A stretch of 64,000 bases of DNA from Fratercula arctica (taxonomy: Eukaryota; Chordata; Aves; Charadriiformes; Alcidae). Below, piece after piece: positions 45,748-58,711 of the stretch. The stretch covers positions 14,196,100-14,260,099 of the forward strand of contig CANTUZ010000025.1 of NCBI GenBank assembly GCA_947846985.1. Reading direction: 5' to 3'. The notes beneath the pieces were generated by a model that worked only from the letters and a program-made list of their open reading frames with translations, made no database searches and was not told the origin of the DNA. Position numbers and translations under genes: made by a program. The number at the start of each line of letters is the position of its first letter. Within the stretch, counting starts at the first letter, position 1.

Positions 45748-47404
45748 TGTTAATTAGCATTAGACCTCAAATGCATTGGAACCCTCCTGTCTGCCGCAAA
45801 AGCTAATACAAAACTATTTTTCCATCTTTCAGAAGAAGGAGAATGAATCCCTAGCAGCCTGGGGAATTTATGTCCTGATCCAGCGATCACTGGTGTCAAA
45901 GGAAATCGTTCTGTGGACCTCGATGGTCTTTTCATCAGCATATCTATGAGTGCTTTGAATGAGAGTGAGAAGGGGATTAGGAGTGTAAACAGCAGCTGAA
46001 ATGTTCTAGTCTATTTTAGTTCATCAGAGAGGATTACAGAAGGCAAAGAAAAAAGTGTGAATACATTGATTTGGGGAATTTAATAATTTAAAGCTCAGCA
46101 CATAGCATAAATATATATTTTAATTTTCTTCTTGCTTAAGCCAGACAACACAGAAAGAAGCAAATAGTTTAACAGGTGATGGTTTCAATCACATCTTAAA
46201 CAGGATTCCACTTGCTGTTTTCATGGTGCGTCTAAAATGCAGAGAAAGAAACTGAAGACAGAGTGCCTAATTCTATTCAAAAAACTTTTATACAGTTTGT
46301 GAAAATTGCCATTAAATGAAAATGTGCATTCTAGACTCTTACAAGCGACAGTAGAATCATAGCAATAGTATATTTATTACAGTTTGTATGCCTGCCTTTT
46401 TAGAGTATGAAAACACATTCAACTAACTTGTAGATGAAGTTGCATGCGTAATTTGCAAGCATTAAGAGAATTACATGTGCAGATTGAATAATGATGTACA
46501 CACAGTTATCATTTGACATTTGTCCACACAATTATCTAATCTGTGCCTAGAACTGTGGACCCAACTTGACTCTGTCTGACACTTGCTGTCAAATAGTGTG
46601 AAGTTCATAGGCAACTTCCCTGAGGTCCTGTGCTTTAGCTAGCAACTTGGGGTACAGAATGCATTAACTTTCTCTAGAGATAATATCTTCTCAGGATCTG
46701 AGGTGCAAGGAAAATACAATACAGTCTTGATATGTGGAGGAATGGCATGAAATCAATGAAAATAAATTTTTAAAGATAAATAAGATGTAGAAGTATTAAC
46801 TACACTGTTAATACAAGTTCAGGGATTACTGTGTATGGAGCAGTACAGCAGCAATTCATCAGGAGGATACGAGGAAAATAACATTTTCACTACATTATTG
46901 TCTTGGATGTTATATTGATTCAAGAACATTCACAGGCTTTCTCACATGGTGGAGGAAATAGTCCCAGGAAGATGAACATGGCTACTCAAACATGTGTAGG
47001 GCTTTGTAAGATAAGAATTTCACATGCCTTATTAGAAGCATTATGTAGATTGGGTAGTGACACAAAAAGTTACATAGTTAAAATATATCTGCATATTTTG
47101 AATCCATTTGGATAATCATTGCCACTTGCCACTTTGCTGATTTTAATCACATCTATTCAATTTTCATAAACAGTAAGTCCTGAACTTGTCGGACACATTG
47201 AGCATATGCAGTTAAATTACAATGAACTTAATTTTTGCAAAGGTTTACATGTCCCTCTCTTTCTATCTCTTTCTCCCTCTCTATTTTCTAGGAAACCAAT
47301 GCCATGTTGCAATATTGTGTACTATATTTCAAGAAGAAAAGACTGATTGGAATGGATTCAGAGAAGACCAAGAGAATCATAAAAAGGACTGGAAAATAAT
47401 GCTG

Positions 47405-47600
47405 CCAGTTTGAGGAAAGGTTAACAGAGCTGGTCGTGTTCATTCTGGCAAAAAGAAGATTGAGGGGAGACACAAAATAGCTGTCTACAAATATGTAAAG
47501 AGACATTGTAAAGGGAGGAGGAATGAATTATTCTCCCCCGTCCATGAGGAGCAAGAGCTAACAGGCTTATGCTACAGCAGGAAATATATGTTAAATATCA
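47405..47600 (+). mobile_element. Ancient CR1-like 3' fragment
   Basis: Translation gives ERLTELVVFILAKRRLRGD followed by a YKYVK-like block, the decayed counterpart of the [18 protein letters not shown] region of CR1 ORF2. Confidence 0.7.
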
Positions 47601-50600
47601 AGCTCGTTGAATAACAGAAAAATGTGTTTGCAAGTATGTTTGCTAAATCTGAGCTGGCATTATTTATCTCTTTTTTGTTTGGTTTAGTACAAAAATTCTG
47701 ACAAGCTTTTTCTCTTTATATACATGTTAGTAAAAGAGCAATTATTCTCAGGAACATAGAATGCACTCAAAAAGCATGATAAAGGATGCGCTGCTGAGTC
47801 CACTGCCAGACCAATAGAAAGCATGCATTTGTGTTCAAATTCAGAAATATTTATGTTGAAACTTTGCCGTGAGTTTGTGTTTAAAAGCACATCACTTCTT
47901 ATTTGAGCTCTTCAATACTATTAAAATGGGTTTGGCTCTCACACAAAAGTTGAAATTAGCTTCTCTGTTCCAGCAAGTTTCTCCTTTCACAAAAAACAAA
48001 GTTAAATGCAGTAAAGTCAAAGGGTCTGCTTTTGATCATAGTTACCATCTATTAAACTGGTTTACCTTGATGGAATTGGTCCCAATTTATGTTTCATAAA
48101 GATCAGGATCAGGCCTGCATTTCTGAATCTACTCATTAATTTGAAATTGTCTTCTAAAGGGTGTAAATTAGCATAGCTTTATTGACTCTGGTGGAACCAC
48201 CTTAATGCACATCTCTGTATATATCCCTCATAGCGACTATGATATCACACCTTAATATCCATCTATTAGCAATCTATAAAGCAATCAGCTTCTCTCCTAT
48301 ACTCTCCTCTAAGTGTGTAAGTGCTAGTCTATTATTATTTTATCAATCAGTAAAATGCCACTAACTCTGGGGTGGAACGTGGCAGCTGTTTATCAGTGGG
48401 CAGCAGTGAAGCATGTCATTGGAGTGGAGGAAGTGAAGAAGAATATTGTCTGCAACTGAAACTGAAGGGAGCATTTTAAGTACCTAGAATGTAATTATTC
48501 CATTTGGAATTTAGCCAGATCATCTGGCTATCCACCCTGTACTTGCATGGGGGGGAAGCCATAGATTTCTAATAGCCAAAAATGGTCAAGCCCTTGGTTT
48601 TACATCCCATCCATCTGAAAGGACTGCGGTTGCACTTAGTTATTCTCATTCAGAACCACTGAAAAAGGTGAGCTCCTATATAATTGGAATTTTAAAGGAG
48701 TTCATGTTGTGTTTATGGAGCAATCACTACTAAATGATTTCATTTAAATTTTTCATAAACTACACTTTATGAAAAATTAAAAGAAATAGACTCTTCAAAA
48801 GCCTTGCTAAGAAATAAAATCTCTTAAATGAATACACATGCCATCCAATCACACATATTTTCAAATGTTGAATTTGCTGCATACAGATAAACAGAAGATG
48901 GCATTAATGGGGAGAGGAGACAGACACTTTTTGCTTATTGTTTCAGTAGTTTGCATTCAACTAGAACATCAGAAATGGACTGCAGTTTACAGCAACATAG
49001 GGAGATTCAATCAGTGCTGATCCTCAAAAGGATGGATGCAAAATGGTAGATCAGTGAGGGAGAAAGGCTACTCTTTGTCCCTCCAGTTGTTACAGGCCTG
49101 CTTTTTAACCATAACTGTAAGATACATAGGACCAAAGATAGCTTGAGCAAGCAGACATGGTCCTACTGGTCAGAAAGAAAGACTCTGTTTGAATGTGGGG
49201 TCCTGGGGTTAAGTCCTATTAAGTCCTGTTAAGTGTTATTCCAGTAGGCGATGTCACTGCTGGGTCCCTGCTGGAAAGTGAGTGATGGATCTTTTCCAGG
49301 GAATTTAGGAGCAGACACAGTGACTGTCTGAACCTCTGGTCTTTTGTCAGAGCCCAATAGTGTTACATGTACAGTGCTTGGGCAATACTGTCTCTGGGCA
49401 CATAAGTTTTGAGGACCTTTACTTCAACTAACATCTACAGTCTGAGATACCTAACCCATTGCTAGGTGGGATTTTTATTAATTGCTACAGTGTAAACACC
49501 ATTAAAAGTTTAACAGAAGTGCATAAAATGCTTTGAGCATCTAATCCATATGGCTTTATTCATGTAAGCTAACCTGCATATCCCAAACCCGTAGAATTAC
49601 AGAGCTATCAGAAGGATGTATTCTGTTGTGTAATGCAAAGTTTCATTTTTAACAGCTCAGCTCTATTTGGATTTCCAGTGGTGCTGTTGAAAAAAGAGCA
49701 AAACTAAAATTCTCAAAATTTCTGGAAATAAGAAATGAAAAATGATTCATTGAAATCCGTGGGAAAAATAAACCAAAAAATTATCATGCACAAATCAATG
49801 AAAGAATTTGTTCTTTGAGAAACTCTTTAAAAAAAAAATAATTAAAAGAATGAGGTGTCTCATTAAAATGAATCTAGGTTGATTTACAGTAGCTGTAATC
49901 AAGGGTTACCCAACCTTATAAGCTGTGCTATTCCATTTATAATAAATCTCAGCAGTTAAAAATAGATGAGGTTTGGACAGATAATAAAAGGAACAGTTTT
50001 AGAAAGTTACATAATTATTACAGAGAGGTTTCACCATGCCATCTGTCGACAGCAACCATGGTAGTGCCATGATGAAGTAGGGAGATGATTCTGAAAGGTG
50101 TTTGATACAATTAAACTTCTACCTGGTTTTGTGTCAGAGTTTGCCCCAACCTAACATCTAGATACATGAACTGAGGTGGAGCTGCAATTTCTTCTTTGAA
50201 AAAAGGCCCATTTCATGTGAGAGCTCTGCCTCTGTATGGAGGCTGCAGCAGACACACTTAGAAAACATTCCTGGTTTTTTTTCCTTGATTTTAAATAAAG
50301 GAAACAGTAATCAGACAGTACTTTTACTCTTTACAATATTAGCCCATTGCAGCTGACACTGTTATGAACTGATGGATTTCAAAAGTGTATCCAGATGAAT
50401 GCTACAGAGGGGAAGATGTCTAGTGTGTTGCTCTGATTTTACAAGGAGAGATGTTCTTAGGAGCTCATCATCTTCCACAGAAGTGGACATATACCATCAC
50501 CAAAGCCATCTGGGGTCTAGGCCTTTTCCTCAGCACTTCTGCTGCAAGGGGCACCCTGCAGAGATGTGCCCATGATAGCCTAATAAGTGCCACATCAGCA

Positions 50601-50847
50601 AGTTTCTGCATCTTGCCTTTCCTCTTTCTCCCCAGCAGTAGCCACATGTTTCTCTCTGTGGCTAGCTGTAGTCATCCCTTCCCACCCACAGTGATTTCTC
50701 CAACAAAGATATGTCTCCCCATGTATCTTTAAGGCCATGCTATACCCCCAGACAGTACACAGTTGCTTAAGCTATCCTGTGACTTTGTTAAAATGGTACT
50801 GAGTCATCGCCTGTATGATGTCTACATGAGCTGTTTTCTTGTGACCT

Positions 50848-50874
50848 CACCTCTCCTCTCCTCTCCTCTCCTCT
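50848..50874. repeat. (CTCTC)n microsatellite
   Basis: About five tandem CTCTC units. Confidence 0.9.
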
Positions 50875-51413
50875 TTAAAGCTTTTCCTGGGTTTATTTAA
50901 TAAATGCTTCTAAAAACAGAAACGTAATACACAGGAAAATTTTTGGATTAAGCTGAAGCAGTTAACTCAAATGCCAAGAACAAACTGACAATCCACTAGA
51001 AATAATGCATACAGTTTAAAAACATAGAGATTTTTTTTAAAAAATCCTTTTTAGACTACATTTTACATTTTAGGTTTTTTTGGCCCTAAATGTCCAAAGA
51101 GCGCTCTCTGTTCATCAAAGAAGTGCTGGTTTCTGAAAGCTTCAGAAGAATGGGGCTGTATAGTGAATTTGAGGAAAATTTTTAAATTACTTATACTTGC
51201 TTAGCAGGTCTTGTAAATCAAAGAAAATAAGGAGAGTCTGGTGCCTAAATGAAAGCACGGCAAAACTGAAATCCTCCCCAAGTTCTTTGTCCATATAGAT
51301 CTACCCAAGATGTTTATCATGTTTACATGCATACATGCACACACGTGCACACATGCACACAATTATTTGCTGAATTCACCAATTTACATACAAAGTTTTT
51401 TATCATTTCCCCA

Positions 51414-52396
51414 TGTAAGAGATGGACCGTAAATTCCCTGATGAGGGGCAGAAGGCCCTCCAAGCCTTCAATGGAATGCCTCAAACACTCACAAGGAAAT
51501 AAATAATGCAGGCCTGGCTTTCAAAGAACTGATAAGGCTAACACTTCTGGCACCTGAAAGTGTGGGAGAACTGTCTTTGTGAAGACAGGATAGTGTAGTG
51601 AGCTTGCTAGTTCTCAGTTCCCAAGGCCATTGTGTCCAATAAGTGACCTTTGCTTCATTATCTGCAAAATGCATATGAAAGCACACACCCCTGCATATGC
51701 TAATGAAGATTATAGAGATCATGCTAAACATGTATGACTATGGCACTCATCTCTCCAGCCAAATCATGCTACACATCACCTGGGAGAAGGGAGAAACCTG
51801 AGACAAGGCTGTCCTCGGCAAGGGGGGTGGACCATGCTAATTCAGCAAACATAAAAGGGGAAAATAAGTGCCCCTGGGGAGGGAACAAAGAAGAAACAAA
51901 AGAAGAAGATTGTGCCTGGGAAGATTCTTCCCAAAAAGGAAGACCGTACCTGGGAAGATTTTTCCAAGAAAGAAGATTATGCCTGGGAAGATTCCCTGAA
52001 AAAGATGCTGGAACCAGGACCGGTGATCTCTTTATCTCTGTCTTTTTCTCTTTCTTTTCCTTTCTCTATCCCTCAGTTTCTCTTTTCTCTTAGAATTGTT
52101 AAGTAATGGTTAGAGGTGTTAAGTAACGACCTTAAGTACAACCTTAAGTAACGCTTGCCATAAGTTGTCGTATAACTGTTGTTAACTAACAGTATGTATA
52201 CCCCACCACTTGCCATAATTTGTTATATACCTAACCAATTATCGTGGACTTGTTAAGACCTATACTAACCATTTTGGTAAGCTAGTAAATGTTTCTATAT
52301 GAACCTGGAGATTTAGCTCACCTTAGTCCGCGCCGTTGGGAATTTACGAATCTGAAGCCACTTACCCCCCCTCTTTACTGAGAGTGGGACGTGACA
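51414..52396 (+). mobile_element. Solo LTR, 983 bp, family H
   Basis: The block starts TGTAAGAG and ends ACGTGACA. It is flanked by a perfect 5-bp duplication, cccca, at 51409-51413 and 52397-52401. A CATAAAAGG promoter-like box lies near 51850. Just after it, 51905-52010 holds three imperfect 33-34-bp tandem units, each with a ctgggaagatt core. The orientation is inferred from the promoter-like box only. Confidence 0.85.
51905..52010 (+). repeat. Three imperfect 33-34-bp tandem repeats in an LTR
   Basis: Three units share ctgggaagatt followed by an A/G-rich part, and differ elsewhere. The 119-codon frame across them reads as a repeated WEDS/WEDF peptide, but this is a by-product of the repeat. 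Confidence 0.85.
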
Positions 52397-52555
52397 CCCC
52401 ACTATTTCTGTATTAATTTAATTAACCAATAGTTATCTGAGCTTCTAGTGAAAAATAAAATAGCTTAAAAAACCTCGACCATTTGTATTTTAAGAGTTAT
52501 TTTTTTATTATTTAGAATATTGCAACTTTTATTTGATGAAAGTTACTGTTAACAT

Positions 52556-53196
52556 TGAAGTAGGGTTTGATATATTAAAGCTGTAAAGTAATTGAAGTAG
52601 GGGCTTAATATATTAGAACTGTAAATTAGAGTAGGAGCTTAATTTAGGAGACTAGGTGCCTTAAGGCTGTACAAAGAGCAGATGCAACAGTTGTAGTACT
52701 AAATGTCAGAACTTATCTCCTATTTTTTTAAGAAAGAATGCTTTAGGACAATATAACCTTGTGGTAGAAGCTTATCTCTCAAAACAAGGGGCCCAGGATT
52801 ACTGAGGAATGCAGAGACTAGTCAAAGCTAACACTTCTGATGCGCCAGCAAGAATAAAGGAGTAGAGCAGAGGCCTGCAGTTCACCCAGAAGTCACAACG
52901 ATGAAGAGGAGTGGAGGAAGTAAACGACCACCAGATGTCTCTGAAGACCACCGAGAGACTCTAGTGTGCATGTGGGAGTGGGCAGTAACCTGTAGTAGTA
53001 AGTTAATGAATAGGTAATCATTTCTTGGAAAACTAGTGAATATGCATACATAGTATGCATTTAAACTGTACATCTAAATCAGTCAGTGCGCACATTAGGT
53101 GGACCAATCCCCTGTGTGCCCAGTGCTGCAATAAAGAATACCTGCTTAATAGTCACTGAGGCTATTGAGTCTTAACTTCGGCATTTCACTGCATCA
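52556..53196 (+). mobile_element. Solo LTR, family I
   Basis: The end, from AATAAAGAATACC through ggcatttcactgcatca, is shared with the miniature copy at 42294-42378, as is the TGAAGTAGGG start. The left part has three imperfect aagtagg-containing tandem units. No target duplication was found, so recombination or decay at one edge is possible. Confidence 0.65.
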
Positions 53197-54189
53197 GGCA
53201 GGTGGAACTCACTGGCACAAACTATCATTAAACTAAAAATGTATTAAACATGAGATAAGCTTTTCTAAAGAAATGTTCTCCAAGACACAGTGGAAAAAAT
53301 ACAAAAAATTAAAAAAAAAGAAAAATGTATTAGCTCCATTGTTTCAGGATTTCAACTAATAACTGATGCAGTTAGGAGAAACTCTCCTAATGATTAGGAT
53401 CTTTCCTAATTTTCTAACTCTCATTTTTTTAATAGATTCAGAGACTAGTTGGTAACATCATTCTGTTAGAAATATATTCTAATCAGTAGTAATCAAAATG
53501 GTTTGGATGGCTCTACTGATGTGTTCCCATGGAACGCCTTATTAGAATTGATCAAAAAATAGAATTTCTGCTCATCATAAATCCTTATGTTTTGACAGCT
53601 ATTTTAATCTTGAAATGAAATGAAATGACAAAATAACCAAATCCTATGAAGAACAAAAAATTTCACAGTAATTTAATTTGAAATCACTGAACTGTGATAG
53701 CTTGGTACGTAGTACTAACCTCTCCATTGACTTGAATCCCCTGATTTTTGGAAGTTCCCTGCCATTAAAGCTGTGACACATCAGCCACAGCAACACAGGG
53801 CTTTATTGCATCTTCCATTGCAGTAAATGAAGTCTACTTTGGAAATACACTCCATTTTTCATAAGAGAAGGGGCAGGAGGTTACTGTCTATTTATTTATG
53901 TATCCATTCATTTAGTGGACCTTGTTTTATCTAATATTTCTAAGAGAAGACCTGTAGAATAATGGATCAAAATGGATGGCATTGGGTGGGTTCTCACAGG
54001 AACACTCTTCCTGTCCAACAAACATGTCCAAACTTCCAATCCAACAAACCATGTTGGTTTTGCTATGACTTAAGGTTTTGGGCTGCTTTTTTATTTTTCT
54101 TTAGAGGTTTATCCAAGGAGGATCCTCCTGAATCCACAAAGTAGAAACATACTAAGCAAATATTAATTAATATCTGCCTTAAAAGAAAA

Positions 54190-54266
54190 CATTAGCATAG
54201 TGGTTGGACTCAGTGATCTGAAAGGTCCCTTCCAACCTAGACAATTCTATGATTCTATGATTCTAT
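54190..54266 (+). mobile_element. CR1 LINE 3' tail only (copy 5)
   Basis: It contains the tggactcagtgatct...ggtcccttccaacc block followed by attctatgattctatgattctat, the diagnostic CR1 3' end. It is an extremely 5'-truncated insertion of under 80 bp. Confidence 0.9.
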
Positions 54267-54284
54267 ATTCAATAGTGTAACCAC

Positions 54285-54345
54285 AGATTGCATATAAGCA
54301 TTTTATAACAGTGTTGCTGCTATATAGTGTCACTATAACACAGGA
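54285..54345 (+). repeat. Dispersed short repeat, copy 1
   Basis: The segment around attgcatataagcatttta and the following tgctgctatata recurs at 56866-56925. It is of unknown origin. Confidence 0.55.
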
Positions 54346-56865
54346 AAAGGCATTTTTTAACAAAGCTAAGCATAAATATTTAAATAATAGGTAACCACCA
54401 AGGGGCAAACAGAGACTTGTGGGATATTTATACAAGCAGGGTAAAGGAAAATATGTTCAGGTAGTAAAATCTGCAAGTAAGAACGAAGGATGTAGAATAA
54501 GCAGGAAAGATGCCTGGTGGAACCAGACCAAGTCTTGTTCCTAAAAATTAATGGAAAATATTGGATGCAGATGAGATACCCCTTTCCATTTGTGTAGGGA
54601 GCGAGGAGAATAAAACACCAAAATGGAACAAGGAAAGAATGGGAAGAATAAGCCACCCACTCTGCTTCTGACTTCCCCTGTCAATGAGATCTTGAGCCTG
54701 ATCACCTCAATCCCAGTGGCTGTAGCTTTGACTATCAAGGAGCACAGTAAGGCATCAGGCACATATTCCAAGAGCAGTGAATTGTTTAAGTGTCTGGGCT
54801 CCAATGGCAAATGAAATGACCACTGTCATAGCTGCTTAAAGATTTGAAATATCACTACCCAGAAAAAAAACGCATAGCAAGGCAATAGAATTTAAAAATA
54901 CAGTGGAAAGCAATAACATGATTAATATTTTAAGTCTTTTCACCAGTAATACTATATCACATTTATAAACTCCCTTTAAGTTTTTTCATGCTATAGTATT
55001 TAAAGATGTTAAGTGTCATTATGCCCAGTTTATTGATAGATGAGAAATGCTGCAATAAAATAACTCATCTAGGGTTTCCACTTGGCCATAGGTTAGTCTT
55101 CAAATAAAAGATATGGTTTCTAATACACAATCCCCTGTTCAATCATTTGGGCCATAAAATTGAAGATACTACAGTGGTCATTATTGTGATCTCTGATCCC
55201 TTTCTGTGTTATTAGTTATTTAAAAATAGTCTTGTAATAAGAACAGTGTAGGAAGAGAAGAGCTGTTGACGCAGAAGGTTATAAACTACTCCCAGCAAAG
55301 ACTGTCTTTTGTCTGGATATTTATATGCTAGTTATCTGTACAAGTTTCTGGAAACTATCAAATTCTGTCACACTTGCAAGATATTATAGGGTTGGGAATC
55401 ATCAGCTGACAATCCCAGCTAGGGATATGAAGTTGAACAATTTATTCTAAGTTTGTTCAGGAACTTACATATCTGTATGGAACCTGACTCTCAGGAGCAA
55501 GTGACAAGTGAGAGCTTTAAATGTGCCCAGAATTAATTCCTATTTCATTACTGAAATATTCTACTGGTCTAAATTATTCTGTAACTGCGTTTGCTCATGC
55601 AGCTCCCAGACCTAGGTTCATTTACACTAAGGTTAGTACAGCTACAACTTAAATTGCTTAACAGTTGGTAGCATCAAAATTAATTCTCTTTCCTTTATTA
55701 AATATTTCTATTTTAGGTAGTTGAAACTTGATAGGGAGAAAAGAAAAATCAGAAGTCCAGCCTGGATGGAATACCCTTAATTATTCCCCAGAATTACAAC
55801 ACAAGACCCTGAATGGGAATCAGAGCAAACACCAGAGCTCTCAACAGTGTGGGGGAAAGTGAACTTTACCTCAGTAACTGGTGTTGGGATGTTTGTCTTA
55901 TGGAAAAAGGAGGTAAAAAAAAAAAAGGAAAGAGATAGAAAGGTGTGAAAGAAAAGAAGGAATTAGCCTACTAGCCTGGGAGAGGTAGGATTAGTGCTTC
56001 TGCTGCCATTGAGAGGATGGACAGTTATCCCTGATGAGGGATGATTGCCTGATGAAAAGCAGACAATTGCTGTTGTTGACTGAAATTACTTTCTCTTCTG
56101 AAGTAGTAGTACCTCTCCCACAGCTCCTCTCTCAGGGGCAATAACAGCAGGTCTTTTCATTATGCCAAACCCCAGAAAATAGTACCATAACTACATTATT
56201 CCCATCAGCAATCTGCCACCTTAGGAAATTACCAACTTTGCCTGTGACTAAAACCAACAGTGCTGTTCGGGAACTGCTCAGCTCCTTCAGCTCCTGTGGA
56301 AGAGTCATTTAAGGAAATGGCTTAAATATGTCTGCAGGAAGCCCAGCTGAGGGACGTGCACTGCACTGGAGTAGCTCCATGGCTATTGAAGTAACTTCTA
56401 CGTTTGCTGTGTGAGCTATGTTATGGTAATCATTTCAATCCCATAGCAGCATAAAAAAAAAAAAAAAGAAAAGAAAAAAACATACTCATCTCTGTTCAAC
56501 ATTAGATGAGTCTAACTTACCCCCTTTTGAATGCAACATAAAGACATATGGGGCAAAAGTATGCATGTCAAAGAATGAAGAGGAATCATCAATACTGTTT
56601 GGCTGCAATTCAGTGGGAGACAGTCAGCTCTGCAGAAAGGTTTCAAAAGACCTAAAAAGGTCATTAACCTATCACCTGAAGTAGTAGTATTGGATATGAC
56701 AAAGGTGTCAGGATCTGACTTGCATTTAGCTAAAGATCATTATGAAGATCACTGAGAAGACATAGACTTAAGCCATAGTCTTCTCTACAGGACTGGATTC
56801 CACTGAATACTTTTACCCATTCACATTTCTGCTCACTCATCAATGATATCAAACATTGGTGTCTA

Positions 56866-56925
56866 TTGCATATAAGCATTTTATTACACTGTCATGCTGC
56901 TATATAACATATAGAACACAGCACA
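56866..56925 (+). repeat. Dispersed short repeat, copy 2
   Basis: It shares attgcatataagcatttta, then an acactgt/acagtgt-type stretch and tgctgctatata, with 54285-54345 in the same orientation. Confidence 0.55.
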
Positions 56926-58711
56926 AAATAAACCTCATCTTTGTACTGTGGTGAAGCCACCAAGTGTTAATAGGGGTACTCAGCTCACCTAACTTCAGAT
57001 ATCAAATATGTAGCCTTTTAATTGTCAGACAGCTACTAAGTTTCCTTTGTATGTCAATGCATCTTGTATAAAAATCATATATATATATGAATAAACATGT
57101 CTAAAAATATAAAATTTATTGTCCACAGAGAAAATAAATGTCTTCCAAAGTATACATTCACCTTATTTTAGAGTCTATCATGGGATGAGATGAATCATTC
57201 TCTTAAACTGGCTATTTCTTGCTGCTGACTGTAAAGCCAAACCAGGGTGGCCAGTTTAGGTTTAACTGCCTAATTTTTAAGTGTATAAATAACATCAATG
57301 AGTCTCGCAGGTAGTTTCTTGCTTGTTCTTCTTAATCTCCCCGAAAGTTTCTTGACTTTCTAAACATTGAGGGGAAAGGGAAAGGTAACGGTGCCTTCTT
57401 GTGTTTATGGAGAACATCAGACATACGAAGTAACGATTGCAGCTAAAAATGTGTTTCTATATGTTACTGTAAGTTTCTGAACAGTCAAAATGTGATTTTA
57501 AATTTGAGTAGCCAAGACCAAATACATTTAAAGAAAGATTCATTGTTATGCTGCTGACTACCCAAGGTGTAAGTATTGCTCACCTCCTTTTATGGCAAAT
57601 TTGCAAAATAACTCTTTTGTGCATCTCTTAAAGGTTAAAATTACAATGTTAGTGAAGATGAGTTGCCCCCTTATTCCTAGGAAGGCCAAGTTTGCACCCA
57701 AGAAGTGTAAGAGAAACTGGTTTGCCCTATAGAACTTGAAAAGCTGGGTTGCTTATCACTGTAAAGCTTTGAGCAGTTAAGGTAATTTCAATCTAAAGGG
57801 ACTTGATGTGCACCCAGTATACTAAATGGTGTTAGGCTGAGGGTGCCATGAAAAACAGAATGAAAAATTGTCTGCATGCATTTGTAAATATGCCAAATTT
57901 AAATATTCATAGCTTCAAATCTTGTTTCTTTTGAGGCTTTGCTATCTGTCCCTTCTTGATGGGTGTTATAGGCTTGCTAAATTTGATGTTTCCAGTTTCA
58001 GCCATTTGGAGTTAGTCAAGCGTAATAATCCCAAATGGAACATATGGAAACATCACTGTATTTTTTTCTTACTTGGAACTGGCTAAACTGATTCAACTCA
58101 AACTTTTCAGATAAAGAAACACCACTGGCCTGAGATCAAGTCTAGGAGATGCAAGACTATAGAGCACACTTCGGAAAAGCTGTGCACATTTACATTACAA
58201 AATAAATATGTGAGACTTAACTGTGTTGATTGTGTTGCTGAATCACAAATTCATGGATGCTACACTGTCTTCATACAGCTGTACATAGGACTAGTCATTA
58301 TCAAACTCATTCAAGTTATTGGCATATTTGAAGGAATATAGACACGGCCATGACTAACAAGACATTGAAGAGGAAAGGAATTTGCTTGAAAATAAAAATT
58401 CGGACATTTGAATATAATTTCACCAAGAGTTGCAGTTCAGAGAAGAAAGAGATTCAGACATCAAAAGCATTCAAAATATGTTTTGTAAAAAAATAGATTT
58501 CCAAGAACGTACTGTTTGTATTTAGCTCTTTGATTCTACAGAACTGTGCTATAAGTAAACTTATTCACAACATTAAGAGAAGACATTAAAATGTGGACAT
58601 TTAATTAGGAAAGAAGCAGAGTGCCTATAGAACATAGAATTGTCTAGGTTGGAAGGGACCTTTCAGATCATCTAGTCCAACCATCAACCTAACTCTTGAC
58701 AAAAACCATCA

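Larger units (their letters stand above)
45748..51408. other. Long non-coding stretch
   Basis: AT-rich DNA with no recognisable gene. An old CR1-like piece lies at 47405-47600, a CTCTC pentanucleotide run at 50848-50874 and a CA/CATG-rich run near 51327-51361. The 93-codon frame at 50451-50732 shows no known domain. Confidence 0.55.
53197..58626. other. Long non-coding stretch
   Basis: AT-rich DNA with no recognisable gene. It holds a CR1 tail at 54190-54266, a short repeat present twice (54285-54345 and 56866-56925) and A-runs near 55915 and 56450. Confidence 0.55.

Noticed and set aside
50451..50732. 93-codon frame with a serine- and cysteine-rich hydrophobic part
   Set aside because: No domain, splice context or recognised family supports it.
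51734..52093. 119-codon frame with a repeated WEDS/WEDF pattern, which looked like a repeat protein
   Set aside because: It lies wholly inside a solo LTR, and the pattern follows from the 33-34-bp DNA repeats.
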